Source: Rhizobium sp. Root482 (GTDB taxonomy: Bacteria > Pseudomonadota > Alphaproteobacteria > Rhizobiales > Rhizobiaceae). Taken from it: a stretch of 64,000 nucleotides of DNA. The number at the start of each line of letters is the position of its first letter. The first letter of the stretch is position 1. Both the position numbers and the translations under genes were made by a program. The DNA lies in assembly GCF_001426565.1 (NCBI RefSeq), contig NZ_LMFA01000002.1, positions 1-64,000 of the forward strand. Direction: 5' to 3'. The notes under the pieces were generated by a model. The model had not been told where the DNA came from. It was given only the letters and a program-made list of their open reading frames with translations, and did not search any database. Below are positions 8,466-17,382 of this stretch, piece after piece.

Positions 8466-9668
8466 CTACCCCTCTTCAACCAAAGCAGCCTGATCCGGTC
8501 GATAGTGATAGCGAGAAATCGAGCCATCCCGAATCCGTTCGACAGCTTCATCAATCACGAACAACGGAACCAGAAACCACTCGCGTGGTACGACGGGCTT
8601 CCCGAAGCGGTCCTTGATCTCCATATCGAGTCGAGCCGCCCCAAACACTCGATGGATCAAGTTTTCGAGCTTAGTGCGGCTAATGTTGAAAAGCTCGTAT
8701 GTCGCGACGATTTCGACGTCTGCCAGGAGGAAGGTTGCGTCAAATTTCGCATTGGCGATCCTGCGCTCGACACTGCCTCCGGTAACTCCGATCTTATGGA
8801 TGAGATCACGGTTCTTGGCGACAAGAGGATTCTCGGACTTACTGCGCAGGACATAGATTTTTCCGCTGGCCAGATCGCCATCATCGGTTTCGTCGGCAAA
8901 CAACGGACCAGCAGTCGCCTCCGTGATCCTTCTGCCAGTATCATCCTTGTAGAGGGCACGTTGAAGGGACCGGAGCAGGATATTGCTCTCAGTGCCATTG
9001 GAGTAGATGGCACGTAGTCTGGCATCAGTTTCGCCATTTGGCGCTTTGATCAGCTCACCTACCTCCGCCACATAAACTGTCTGGCCGCCCAAGACGAAGA
9101 ACTGCCCAGCGGTGATTTCAGCTTTGAGAAAGCCCGCGTCTTTGACGAAGGGTCTCGTAGTCCGCGCACCAGATTTGAGGTCGGCCTGCACCTGGTCAAA
9201 AAGAGGCTTGAAAGTGTCAAAATCTTCACAGCGCTCCCTGTTGGCAATTTCCTCCGCCGCGCGTTTTTCCGAGATCGAGCGAACGTGCGTAAGCGTGGTT
9301 ATCTCGGAAACGGCTGCTTCAACCCCCAATTCCGCGAGAAGTGCGTCATCATCCAATTCTTCGAGTTCGGCATCGGTCATCACTTGCTGCATCTCCAGCA
9401 AGCCTTGGTAATCAATCGGCTCAACGATTGAGCGGGAGCTTTCGAACTGACGTATCCGGTCCAGCCGCACAGCGTAAAGCCGCTCGAAAATATCAGCGCT
9501 TTCTCCGTGATGTGGGAGACGCTTATTAATTTCGAAGAACCGCTGGATTTCCTCGAACCCGGCTACGATACGCTCCTCCTTGGGCGTGCGACTGCTGGTC
9601 CGTTTCGCTTCCACCTCGACGCCGAGTTCGGCGAGCAACGCATCATCGTCGTCGCTAAAATCAGCCAT
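8466..9668 (-). CDS. GIY-YIG nuclease of the T5orf172/Mug113 type
   Basis: The C-terminal domain (about residues 268-378) has GKIYVLRS for the GIY strand, HKIGVTGGSVERRIANA for the YIG strand with the conserved arginine, and TKLENLIH carrying the likely metal-binding glutamate (E336). This is the T5orf172-like GIY-YIG fold. The N-terminus is unusual: the 12-residue motif DDDALLAELGVE occurs twice, at 7-18 and 106-117. Between the copies lies a helical segment (FFEINKRLPHHGE near 44-56) resembling the C-terminus of the upstream helicase. Its ATG overlaps the helicase stop by 8 bases. It is the probable cleavage subunit of the operon. Confidence 0.8.
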   Translation of the reverse strand: MADFSDDDDALLAELGVEVEAKRTSSRTPKEERIVAGFEEIQRFFEINKRLPHHGESADIFERLYAVRLDRIRQFESSRSIVEPIDYQGLLEMQQVMTDAELEELDDDALLAELGVEAAVSEITTLTHVRSISEKRAAEEIANRERCEDFDTFKPLFDQVQADLKSGARTTRPFVKDAGFLKAEITAGQFFVLGGQTVYVAEVGELIKAPNGETDARLRAIYSNGTESNILLRSLQRALYKDDTGRRITEATAGPLFADETDDGDLASGKIYVLRSKSENPLVAKNRDLIHKIGVTGGSVERRIANAKFDATFLLADVEIVATYELFNISRTKLENLIHRVFGAARLDMEIKDRFGKPVVPREWFLVPLFVIDEAVERIRDGSISRYHYRPDQAALVEEG

Positions 9669-11712
9669 TTGCGGCCTCCGCCTTCATCCGAGCGAGAAAC
9701 GCGACCCCTTCCGCCATTCGCCGCTCCCATGGGTCGGCCGACGTCAACGATGGAAGCCTATTACGCTCTGACTTGAATTTTACGGCCCGACGAGCCAGGT
9801 CACGAGCTTCTTCCGGTGTCATCTGGACTTTCTTGCCGGTGATGATCGCTTGGACCTGCTTTAAGCGTTCCTCGTTCATCTCCTTCGCAAGGATTTTGTA
9901 GGCCTCGCCGAAAGGATTGATAGTGTCAATTAGGTCGATGTCGAGTTCGAGAACACTCAATGCAATTTTTCGAATTCCGTCGATCAGAGCGGTATTTCCG
10001 GACTGAGGTTGCTCTTCATTAGGATTGAGGACGGCTTTCGCTTGCTGCGTGAGGTTGAGGGCAGCGATAGCGTGCTGGCGGACCGCCTCCTGGTCGTCTT
10101 CCGTGAGTGAGGGATACTTTTCTTTGATGATTTTACCAAGCCGGACCTGAGTGAGTTCCTGCGGGACTAGCTCATCATCGAACAATCCGCGTTCAATTGA
10201 AGACCGGTCTTGGACAAAGGCCGCGATTACCTCGTTGAGGTCCTCATGGCAGATACGCTCGGCTTCCTTGCTTTGAGGCTGCGCCAAACCCTTGATCTCG
10301 ACTTGAAATTTCCCAGTGTCGTGGTTGAAGCCGACGTTGCATTTATCTTCTTGATATCCGCCCTCGCCGTAATCGAACCCATCTTCCGGACCAGACGCTT
10401 TCGCTTTCGGCGTGAAATTGAACCGAGGAGCTAGGACCTGCTCCATCAGCAAGCTCGCTGCGATTGCCTTCAACATGTCGTTGACTGCTTCTGCAACACT
10501 AGCTTCTGACGCGTCCGGTTCCGCTATGAGGTTGGTGAAGCGAGCTTGGGATTTCCCAGGCGCGTCTCGGGTCGCTCGACCAATGATCTGAACAATTTCA
10601 GTCAGGCTCGAACGGTAGCCAACGGTCAGTGCATGTTCGCACCAAATCCAGTCGAAACCTTCCTTCGCCATCCCGAGCGCGATGATAATGTCCACGTGGT
10701 CGCGATTGTTCTTCTGGGTGGCGTCCTTCAACGCCGCTGACACGCGGTCGCGCTTCGTCGCATCGTCGTCCACCAGGTCCGCAACCTTTAGAATTCGGCC
10801 ACTAGCGGTCTTCACGAGCTGGAAGCCAGTCACCGGGTCCGCTCCCTGCCACTCACCCAACTCTTCGATTATATGTTCTACTTCCCTGATTTTATCCTTG
10901 GTGCTTTCGCGCGAATTGACAGAAGGGATATGGATGATCGTCTTCTCGTCGGGGTCGAGCACCTTCAGGATGTCATCCGAATAGGCATTGGCGTAAAAAT
11001 AATAGCCAATGTTCAGCGTCTTCAGGTATTTATATCCGTTCAACTGCTCATAGTAGGTGTAGGTGACGCTTTTGAACTTTTCCTCATCGGTCGGCATCAG
11101 TACGGGCTCAGCATCACCTCTGAAATAAGAGCCGGTCATAGCGACGACATGAACCTTGTCGCGTGCCAGTAGTTCAGCCAGTTGTGCGCCCAAACGGTTA
11201 TCCGGATTTGCGGAGACGTGATGAAACTCATCGATTGCGATCAGGCAGTTGTCGAAGCGCTCGATACCGAATTTCTCGACCGCATTGCGGAAAGTCGCGT
11301 GAGGGCAGACGAGGATAGGGTCGTCACTATTAAGAAAGACACCAACCGATTCAGCCTTCCCGCCATCAGAGCCGGGCGCATTGCAGAGGTTCCACCGGGG
11401 CTCGACCGTCCAATCCGTCCAAAAGCCGAACTTCGACAGAGGTTCATCCGCGAAGCTAGAACCAATTGATTTTTCCGGCACAGTTATAATCGCCTTGCGG
11501 ACGCCCTGGTTGTGCAGCTTGTCGAGCGCGATAAACATCAGGGCTCGACTCTTTCCCGAGGCAGGTGGCGATTTGATCAGGAGGTACTGCTCACCCCTCT
11601 TCTCGTATGCGCGCTCCTGCATGACGCGCATGCCTAACTCATTCGGTTTGGTTGAGTTGCCATTCTGGGCGTAAGTGACCGAGACGGACGGAACAGACTT
11701 CTCGAAGCTCAT
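9661..11712 (-). CDS. SF2 DEAD/DEAH-type helicase of a restriction-like operon
   Basis: The 683-residue protein has Walker A SPPASGKS at 48-55, a DEFHH Walker B box at 161-165, motif III-like MTGSYF near 191 and motif VI QIIGRATRD at 374-382. This gives two complete RecA-like lobes of a superfamily 2 helicase or translocase related to restriction R subunits. No nuclease domain is seen. The last 45 residues (FKSERNRLPSLTSADPWERR) form a small helical module also found in the downstream nuclease. The start is 2 bases after the methylase stop and the end overlaps the nuclease start, so the three proteins are made together. It presumably translocates DNA and recruits the GIY-YIG subunit. Confidence 0.82.
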   Translation of the reverse strand: MSFEKSVPSVSVTYAQNGNSTKPNELGMRVMQERAYEKRGEQYLLIKSPPASGKSRALMFIALDKLHNQGVRKAIITVPEKSIGSSFADEPLSKFGFWTDWTVEPRWNLCNAPGSDGGKAESVGVFLNSDDPILVCPHATFRNAVEKFGIERFDNCLIAIDEFHHVSANPDNRLGAQLAELLARDKVHVVAMTGSYFRGDAEPVLMPTDEEKFKSVTYTYYEQLNGYKYLKTLNIGYYFYANAYSDDILKVLDPDEKTIIHIPSVNSRESTKDKIREVEHIIEELGEWQGADPVTGFQLVKTASGRILKVADLVDDDATKRDRVSAALKDATQKNNRDHVDIIIALGMAKEGFDWIWCEHALTVGYRSSLTEIVQIIGRATRDAPGKSQARFTNLIAEPDASEASVAEAVNDMLKAIAASLLMEQVLAPRFNFTPKAKASGPEDGFDYGEGGYQEDKCNVGFNHDTGKFQVEIKGLAQPQSKEAERICHEDLNEVIAAFVQDRSSIERGLFDDELVPQELTQVRLGKIIKEKYPSLTEDDQEAVRQHAIAALNLTQQAKAVLNPNEEQPQSGNTALIDGIRKIALSVLELDIDLIDTINPFGEAYKILAKEMNEERLKQVQAIITGKKVQMTPEEARDLARRAVKFKSERNRLPSLTSADPWERRMAEGVAFLARMKAEAANG

Positions 11713-11714
11713 AC

Positions 11715-14492
11715 TTATGCCTTCATTCTTATGTTGCTGGACTTTGCGGATTTTCCAGAGATCATCTTTGTGTAAAGCTCAAAGAGCTTTTCCAGTCTTT
11801 CGGTGTCATTCCTGAAACGACGGCCGATGTAGACGCCTTCCAGTACGTCGTCGTTTCGTTCATGCGCTGCCTTCAGGTCGGGCGGCATGTTGTCGGGATC
11901 ATAAAGGTCAGCGATGGTAGCGGGAAAATGGGCCTCGCGTGCCAATAGGATGTCTTCAGCGCAGCGAGTAAGATCAGCTTTGTTCTTATCTGTCAGGGTG
12001 GGAACTGGAAAAGTGTTCCAGCCCAGTGTGTTGGAGTACGAGAAACGCATCTCCAAACGAACGCAGACGGCTCCAATCCACACCCAGTGCAATCGCGAGG
12101 CGATAAGCGCCATGTTCCATAGGGGAGCGTCAAACATAGCGTAACATTTGTTTGACATGATTGTCCCAGGCGGAAGTAGTCCACATGGGAGATAGTCTCG
12201 ATTTTCTGAGCTTATCGCAGGAATTGCAATAATTACCTCGTCACCTGTTTGACGAACCTCTCCGAAACGGTATGGGACCTCTGATAGCATCTTCGTGGTA
12301 GGCCGATCTGACTTCAAACGCTGAGTGCGTACGGCCTCAAATCGGTCATGCAACCAAGCATTTTTGTTTGCCTTCTGGTAGTCGCTTTCGGTCACCCAAA
12401 TGCAACGGCGCTCTTGGCCTCTTATGAATTCCTGAGAGCCCACGAATTGCCTTATGAACCGAGGGGCAACGCCTTCAGTTGCGACAGCATCCTCTGCATC
12501 GGCCAAAGACAAGAGTAGATGTCCACCTTCGTTTGGCATGTTCCCGAAGCTCATATCGTTGCCCGAGGCAAGAGGCTTGGATGACGGCTGGACCACGACG
12601 TTTGGCCCACTGATAAGGTACGGATTGATGTTCTCTGCTGTTTTGAGAACGGTCCCGCCCTGACTATCAACCGAGTAGAGATACCTGACCACAGATGGTT
12701 TATTAGTCAGCCCTACAATAACAACGGTAACGCCAGCGTTATGGCTTGCAAGATTCGCCCATTTGAAACTTGTGTAGGCGAATTGGATTTCGTGGTCCGT
12801 GCCCAATATCAGCTTCCAAAGCGTCTCAACCTGTCGGCCTTGGCATATCGAGTTTGTCGAAACCAGCGCCGTTGCAGCACGAGTGGCAACCCCGTAATCT
12901 GCGGCTTTCATGAACCAACCAGCGACGTAGTCGAGGGACTTCCAATTGTTCGTCCGCCCCTCGAAAATGCGGCGTAAGTCGTCCTTCTGTTCGGCAGTTT
13001 GCCATTGGCTGCCGAGATAGGGAGGATTCCCGCAAATGTAGGTCTCACCGCCTTCATTCTCGAAGTCGATTTCTGCCTGATTAAGCGGCGTCCCGAATAA
13101 ATCGTCGCTTCGGATTCTGACGCCGGTGCCCGTCGGAGCGCATAGCAGCAGCCAATCCAAGCGTAGGGCATTGCCGCAGGTGATCCAATTATTGGAGTCC
13201 AGCGGAAGAAACTCTGCGAGAGCTTCTTTTTGTCCCCTGTAGAGCACGTCACACTGGTATTCGGCGATTATCAGCGCGAGCCGCGCGATCTCAGCCGGAA
13301 AATCGCGTATCTCGATGCCTCGGAAGTTCGTAAGCGGAATTTCTGTTCGACGCTCTGGCTCCCCTCGCCTACTGTTAATTTCGGCCTCGATTTCGCGCAC
13401 CTGTTTGTAGGCGATGACCAGGAAATTACCGGAACCACATGCCGGGTCGAAAACGCGAATCTTGGACATTCTGCTACGGAGATTGAGCAGTTTGCGCGGA
13501 TTGTCACCCGCCTCCTCAAGCTTCTCGCGAAGATCGTCGAGAAAGAGAGGGTTGAGGACCTTCAGAATGTTGGGCACGCTGGTGTAGTGCATCCCAAGGG
13601 AGCCACGCTCATCGTCGTCCGCGACGGCTTGGATCATCGACCCGAAGATGTCTGGATTGATCTTCCGCCAGTCCAGGCCGCCGATATGCAGGAGGTAGCT
13701 CCGGGCGATCTTGCTGAAAACCGGGACCTCAGTCGACCCCGAAAACAACCCGCCGTTTACATATGGAAACACGCTCGCCCAGCGCGGCACATTGGTATCC
13801 GCCCGATCCTCCGGCCGAGTATTCATTGCCTTGAACACGCCCTCGATCACAACGTGGGTCTCAGTCGGGGCCTTGCTTGTCATCTGCTCAACCGTCGAGG
13901 TGAACAGGGTCTCTTTTGTGAAGATGTCTGTATCTTCGGCAAAGAAGCAGAAAATGAGCCTTGCCATGAAGTGATTCATTTCGGGGCGACGCGCAGATGT
14001 ACTCCACTCAGGATTGTCCTTTAGCAGCTCAATATACAGACGATTCAGGCGACCCGTAGCTTTGATGTCAAAGCTGCTTTCGCGGATTTGCTTGACTGTC
14101 GATATGCCTGCAAGGGGAAGGAAAAAGCCAAAAAACTCGGGAAAAGTGGAAAAATCACAGACGATGACTTCGCCGGAGTTCAAGTCCTCGGCTTGGAACT
14201 CTGCGCCATCAGTCGAGAGAATGAACTTAGCTTTGGCTCGCGTCGTAGCGGGGCTGGCCTTCAGCAGGTTAAGGGTCTCCGAAACCGTGCCCGGCGGCGC
14301 AACCTTTAGATGAATGTTGGTGGTCTGCAGGACGCCCCCGACGTCGGATTTATTGGTGTCGCCGCTCCTCAGGCGGCGGATCGTTGTATCTTTCGCTCCG
14401 AAGGCTTGCAGGAACGAGAACGGAAACTCTGCGGCGTCGAAGGGTTCCTGAGCAAGTGCCGAGATAGCTTCTTCGATTTCAAAAGCGTTCAA
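11715..14492 (-). CDS. MmeI-like DNA methyltransferase without a visible nuclease
   Basis: The probable start is TTG 14492 (reads MNAFEIEEAISALAQEPFDA), preceded by GGGAGA; the frame is open to 14525. SAM-binding motif I FDPACGSGNF is at about 348-357 and motif IV NPPYLG at about 489-494, which marks an N6-adenine gamma-type enzyme. The N-terminal region, helical spacer (RLIFCFFAEDTDIF) and C-terminal recognition part follow the MmeI/type IIL layout at about 925 residues. The N-terminal segment where MmeI carries its D...ExK nuclease reads DVGGVLQTTNIHLKV here, lacking the glutamate. Host modification is therefore likely, with cleavage supplied by the downstream GIY-YIG protein. It is the first gene of the operon. 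Confidence 0.82.
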   Translation of the reverse strand: MNAFEIEEAISALAQEPFDAAEFPFSFLQAFGAKDTTIRRLRSGDTNKSDVGGVLQTTNIHLKVAPPGTVSETLNLLKASPATTRAKAKFILSTDGAEFQAEDLNSGEVIVCDFSTFPEFFGFFLPLAGISTVKQIRESSFDIKATGRLNRLYIELLKDNPEWSTSARRPEMNHFMARLIFCFFAEDTDIFTKETLFTSTVEQMTSKAPTETHVVIEGVFKAMNTRPEDRADTNVPRWASVFPYVNGGLFSGSTEVPVFSKIARSYLLHIGGLDWRKINPDIFGSMIQAVADDDERGSLGMHYTSVPNILKVLNPLFLDDLREKLEEAGDNPRKLLNLRSRMSKIRVFDPACGSGNFLVIAYKQVREIEAEINSRRGEPERRTEIPLTNFRGIEIRDFPAEIARLALIIAEYQCDVLYRGQKEALAEFLPLDSNNWITCGNALRLDWLLLCAPTGTGVRIRSDDLFGTPLNQAEIDFENEGGETYICGNPPYLGSQWQTAEQKDDLRRIFEGRTNNWKSLDYVAGWFMKAADYGVATRAATALVSTNSICQGRQVETLWKLILGTDHEIQFAYTSFKWANLASHNAGVTVVIVGLTNKPSVVRYLYSVDSQGGTVLKTAENINPYLISGPNVVVQPSSKPLASGNDMSFGNMPNEGGHLLLSLADAEDAVATEGVAPRFIRQFVGSQEFIRGQERRCIWVTESDYQKANKNAWLHDRFEAVRTQRLKSDRPTTKMLSEVPYRFGEVRQTGDEVIIAIPAISSENRDYLPCGLLPPGTIMSNKCYAMFDAPLWNMALIASRLHWVWIGAVCVRLEMRFSYSNTLGWNTFPVPTLTDKNKADLTRCAEDILLAREAHFPATIADLYDPDNMPPDLKAAHERNDDVLEGVYIGRRFRNDTERLEKLFELYTKMISGKSAKSSNIRMKA

Positions 14493-14706
14493 CCCACTCT
14501 CCCTAGGTACGCGATGCAGGACCAACGACGATGAATAAAGACTGGCCGCCCTTTAGTCATCTACTTCTATTACCTGGGATATGGGTTCTCCAACACTGAA
14601 TGCCGCGATGCGTCCCCTGAGCGACCAGAACAATAATTGGTGCCGTCGGAAAACTGGATGCAACCCAGAGGCAATGATATACCCGGTGTCGAAGCAGGGG
14701 GAAATG
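14493..14706. promoter_or_regulatory. Divergent intergenic region between the methylase operon and the TIR gene
   Basis: This spacer of about 200 bases separates the minus-strand methylase start from the plus-strand TIR start, so both promoters must lie here. A ribosome-binding site AGGGGGA at 14696-14702 serves the TIR gene. I see no convincing -35/-10 pair or operator palindrome by eye. Head-to-head placement makes shared control possible. Confidence 0.4.
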
Positions 14707-15747
14707 ATGAGCAAGTCCGTCTTTGTCAGCCACGCCACCAAGGACGCTGCCATTGCTGCCGAAATTGTTGAGCTTATAGAAGATGGCATCGGTGTCCCAG
14801 AAGTCGAAATATTCTGCTCATCGCTGGATGGCTATGGAATTCCCACCGGAAAAAACTTCGTCACGTTCATGAAGGAACAGATGCTTGAACCGAAGGTCGT
14901 CATCCTTCTGCTAACCCCAGCATATTTCGAGAGTAAGTTTTGCCTTAGCGAACTCGGCGCAGCATGGGTGAAATCACACTACATTTTTCCAATATTGGTC
15001 CCCCCTCTCGGGTATGACGACGTCAGAGATGTTCTGTTGGGGACGCAAGTGTCGCGGATCACAGACGACATCAAGTTCAATGAGCTGCGCGATCACCTTA
15101 TGAAGGAGGTCCTGCTCGACGCAAAGTCATCCACGAAATGGGACGTCAAGCGCAGAGCGTTTCTGGCGAGCATCGATCCGCTTGTCGCTAGGATGTCGGG
15201 GCCGACAATGGTGCCGACAGAGAAACTTCAGGTTATGGAGGCGAAACTTGCTGAAGCTCACAGTGAGCTTGATGCGAGCGAGCAGGAGATCGCGAACCTC
15301 AAGACGCAGTTGTTAGATATGGAACAGTTGAAGGATCGAAAGGCTGTTGCTGAGCTGAAGGCGTCCTACCGAGGAACCTCCAGTGCAGATGTCACGGGCC
15401 AATTCGATGAAAAGGTGGAAGCGGTACGCACGGCGCTTAATGCTTTACGTGTCTATCATGAGGTCAAGGTTTTCCTCATGAGCGATCACTATGAGAAGCC
15501 ATACAGGGCAATAGGTCGCGACCGAGATGAATTCGACGAAGCTTCGCGACGCGGTTTCCTTGAAAACGGCGAATTTCCGCAGCCGAATTGGGAATCGCAA
15601 AAGATGCGAAAGCTAAAGGACGCCCTGCGGGAAATTGACGAGTTCGCGGTTCGTGAAGCTAACGCCCTTCAAGATGCTGCTGACGCACACCCTGACCTTT
15701 TGATCGAACCGTTCACCCAAGACTTTTGGGAAGCATATTATTTTTAG
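14707..15747 (+). CDS. TIR-domain protein with C-terminal coiled coil
   Basis: The start is ATG 14707, about 5 bases after AGGGGGA; an ATG one codon earlier is also possible. Residues 1-140 are a bacterial TIR domain. MSKSVFVSHATKD gives the first strand, EIFCSSLDGYGIPTGKNF the second region, VVILLLTPAYFESKFCL the alphaD region, and SELGAAW carries the likely catalytic glutamate (E82). Bacterial TIR domains usually hydrolyse NAD+ or make cyclic ADP-ribose signals during phage defence. Residues 180-230 (EAKLAEAHSELDASEQEIAN) form a coiled coil for oligomerisation, followed by a helical tail of unknown function. It is divergent from the methylase operon. No Thoeris ThsA-like partner is adjacent. 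Confidence 0.8.
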   Translation: MSKSVFVSHATKDAAIAAEIVELIEDGIGVPEVEIFCSSLDGYGIPTGKNFVTFMKEQMLEPKVVILLLTPAYFESKFCLSELGAAWVKSHYIFPILVPPLGYDDVRDVLLGTQVSRITDDIKFNELRDHLMKEVLLDAKSSTKWDVKRRAFLASIDPLVARMSGPTMVPTEKLQVMEAKLAEAHSELDASEQEIANLKTQLLDMEQLKDRKAVAELKASYRGTSSADVTGQFDEKVEAVRTALNALRVYHEVKVFLMSDHYEKPYRAIGRDRDEFDEASRRGFLENGEFPQPNWESQKMRKLKDALREIDEFAVREANALQDAADAHPDLLIEPFTQDFWEAYYF

Positions 15748-15787
15748 AACGTGCAGCCGAAGGACGACGCCAAGCTGCGCGACAGCC

Positions 15788-17005
15788 TTAGTAGTCTCGA
15801 TGCGGTAGCAGCGCGTGCGTTCTGTCGCACTGATTTTCCTTCTCAAGGGACTTCGGTACATTGGCCTCGCAATGTCGAGAGGCTATTTGGACCTCGCTCC
15901 CGTTTACAACCACGTTCGACCGCTGGCCTTCGCAAACCCAAGCACTATCGAACCTAGCGGTAGCATACTTACCTTGGATGTTGATCGTCGCGTCGCCTAG
16001 ATACGCTCCACTAAAGTCGAGCCGAGATGCATAAAGCTCCGATTGCTCTTCATCCGACGAAGAAGCGTCGCCGTCGGACGTGGAAATGACGGTTGCGCCT
16101 TCAAGGTCAGCCCGCGTGAAATCGACGTCGCCATCAAAGCTAACGTTTCTCAGACGAGCACCGCTCAAACGGGCGTCTTCAAAGGACGTGTTCCGAAAAG
16201 ATGCTCCGTCAAATGATGACTGCTGTAGGCCTGCGTTCTTGAAGCTTGCCTCTTCAAATGAGCTTGCATCAAATGAGGCTTCTTGCCCTGCTATATTGTC
16301 GAAGTTGCCGTCTAGGAAGGAAGAGCCCTTTGCCTGCACGCCCAGAAACGTGCCGCAGTCGAAGCGTGTTTTTTGGTTGGACATATGGCGTAGGGAGGCA
16401 TACGCAAAATTTGAGGAGCTGAGATTGACGTTATAAAGGTAGGTACCATCCAATACCGAGTCACCGAGGTTGGTAAAAGCAAGTTCCGCCGCCGAAATCC
16501 GGCCCCGAACAAAGCGTAGATAGGGTAATTGGACACCTACCTGCCCGGGATCATCGGCAAGTTTCAGGCCGCTAAGGCCGATCTGTTCACCGGTACTGTT
16601 GGTAAGAAGCCCATCGCCGTCCCACCCCAACCAGCATCTGGGGGTGTAGTCATCTTCTGCGGTCTGGAACAGGAGGTCCGATATGGGGCCTGCCCCGCCG
16701 CCGAAGCAGTCTTGAGTGTTCAGAAATTCGATGGCCTCTCGCCTGCCAAACCCCCCTGCCTGCTTCATGGCGAGGAGCTGCCAAGCGTTGAACGTCCGAG
16801 ATTCTCGCTGGCTGCTCAGATCGGTCCAGTACGCAAGCAGACCGATCACCAGACCCAGCACGGTAAGTGCGTTGAGCAATCCAACAGCGGGCGGATTCGA
16901 AAGTGAATTCAGCGCCCGCTTTATGATCCCCGAGCTTTCCCGTGGCTCCCATTCTTTGTTTCTTATGGCAGCAAGAATCCGCCGTAACTCTCGCTTATGA
17001 TCCAT
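15788..17005 (-). CDS. Membrane-anchored pentapeptide-repeat protein
   Basis: Translation most likely starts at the ATG near 17005 (MDHKRELRRILAAI), which follows AGGGGCG; a TTG 15 bases upstream is the alternative. A single membrane segment (LLNALTVLGLVIGLLAYWTD) lies at about residues 42-62. After a linker of about 100 residues comes a right-handed beta-helix of A(D/N)LxX pentapeptides, for example FRNTSFEDARLSGARLRNVS. The repeats give a structural scaffold but no enzymatic activity. It lies tail-to-tail with the TIR gene, 40 bases apart, and may be unrelated to it. Its role is unknown; a membrane-associated adaptor or immunity function is conceivable. Confidence 0.7.
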   Translation of the reverse strand: MDHKRELRRILAAIRNKEWEPRESSGIIKRALNSLSNPPAVGLLNALTVLGLVIGLLAYWTDLSSQRESRTFNAWQLLAMKQAGGFGRREAIEFLNTQDCFGGGAGPISDLLFQTAEDDYTPRCWLGWDGDGLLTNSTGEQIGLSGLKLADDPGQVGVQLPYLRFVRGRISAAELAFTNLGDSVLDGTYLYNVNLSSSNFAYASLRHMSNQKTRFDCGTFLGVQAKGSSFLDGNFDNIAGQEASFDASSFEEASFKNAGLQQSSFDGASFRNTSFEDARLSGARLRNVSFDGDVDFTRADLEGATVISTSDGDASSSDEEQSELYASRLDFSGAYLGDATINIQGKYATARFDSAWVCEGQRSNVVVNGSEVQIASRHCEANVPKSLEKENQCDRTHALLPHRDY

Positions 17006-17162
17006 ACTCGCCCCTAGCAATCACTTGGCCTGGCTGATATTTCCCGCCCCCTGGCTGGGCCCGACCGCGCTGCGAAGCTGACATTGGTCAGCCGATTCGG
17101 AAAGGGTGGGGCAGCATCTCGCGAATTATCGACCTGCTGGCTGCCAGACAACGGAGCCAAAG

Positions 17163-17354
17163 GTGATCACCCAGGTCCAGGTCCACTGGATCGAGGTACA
17201 TAAGAGCCTGCTGACGTGGTCGGCCGAGACCGTCTACGGAACGACATCCGTGACCGTGAAGGACCTGATGAAATTTGCTGACCAGTTGGCCCGGGCCGGT
17301 GCCGATTGCCGCAGCAGGCTGGATGCGGTCAAAAGGATTGTCGAAGGGCATTAA
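17163..17354 (+). CDS. Possible small hypothetical protein, 63 aa
   Basis: The frame opens with GTG 17163, six bases after GGAG, and reads MITQVQVHWIEVHKSL and ends DCRSRLDAVKRIVEGH. Codon third positions are GC-rich like neighbouring genes. It is open further upstream to a GTG at 17106. It stands alone on the plus strand between two minus-strand genes. A competing minus-strand frame covers the same bases (17088-17489) but overlaps the better-supported gene at 17383-17733. No family is recognised. Confidence 0.35.
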   Translation: MITQVQVHWIEVHKSLLTWSAETVYGTTSVTVKDLMKFADQLARAGADCRSRLDAVKRIVEGH

Positions 17355-17382
17355 GGAGCCCGGCTTTCCAGGCTCCGCATGC

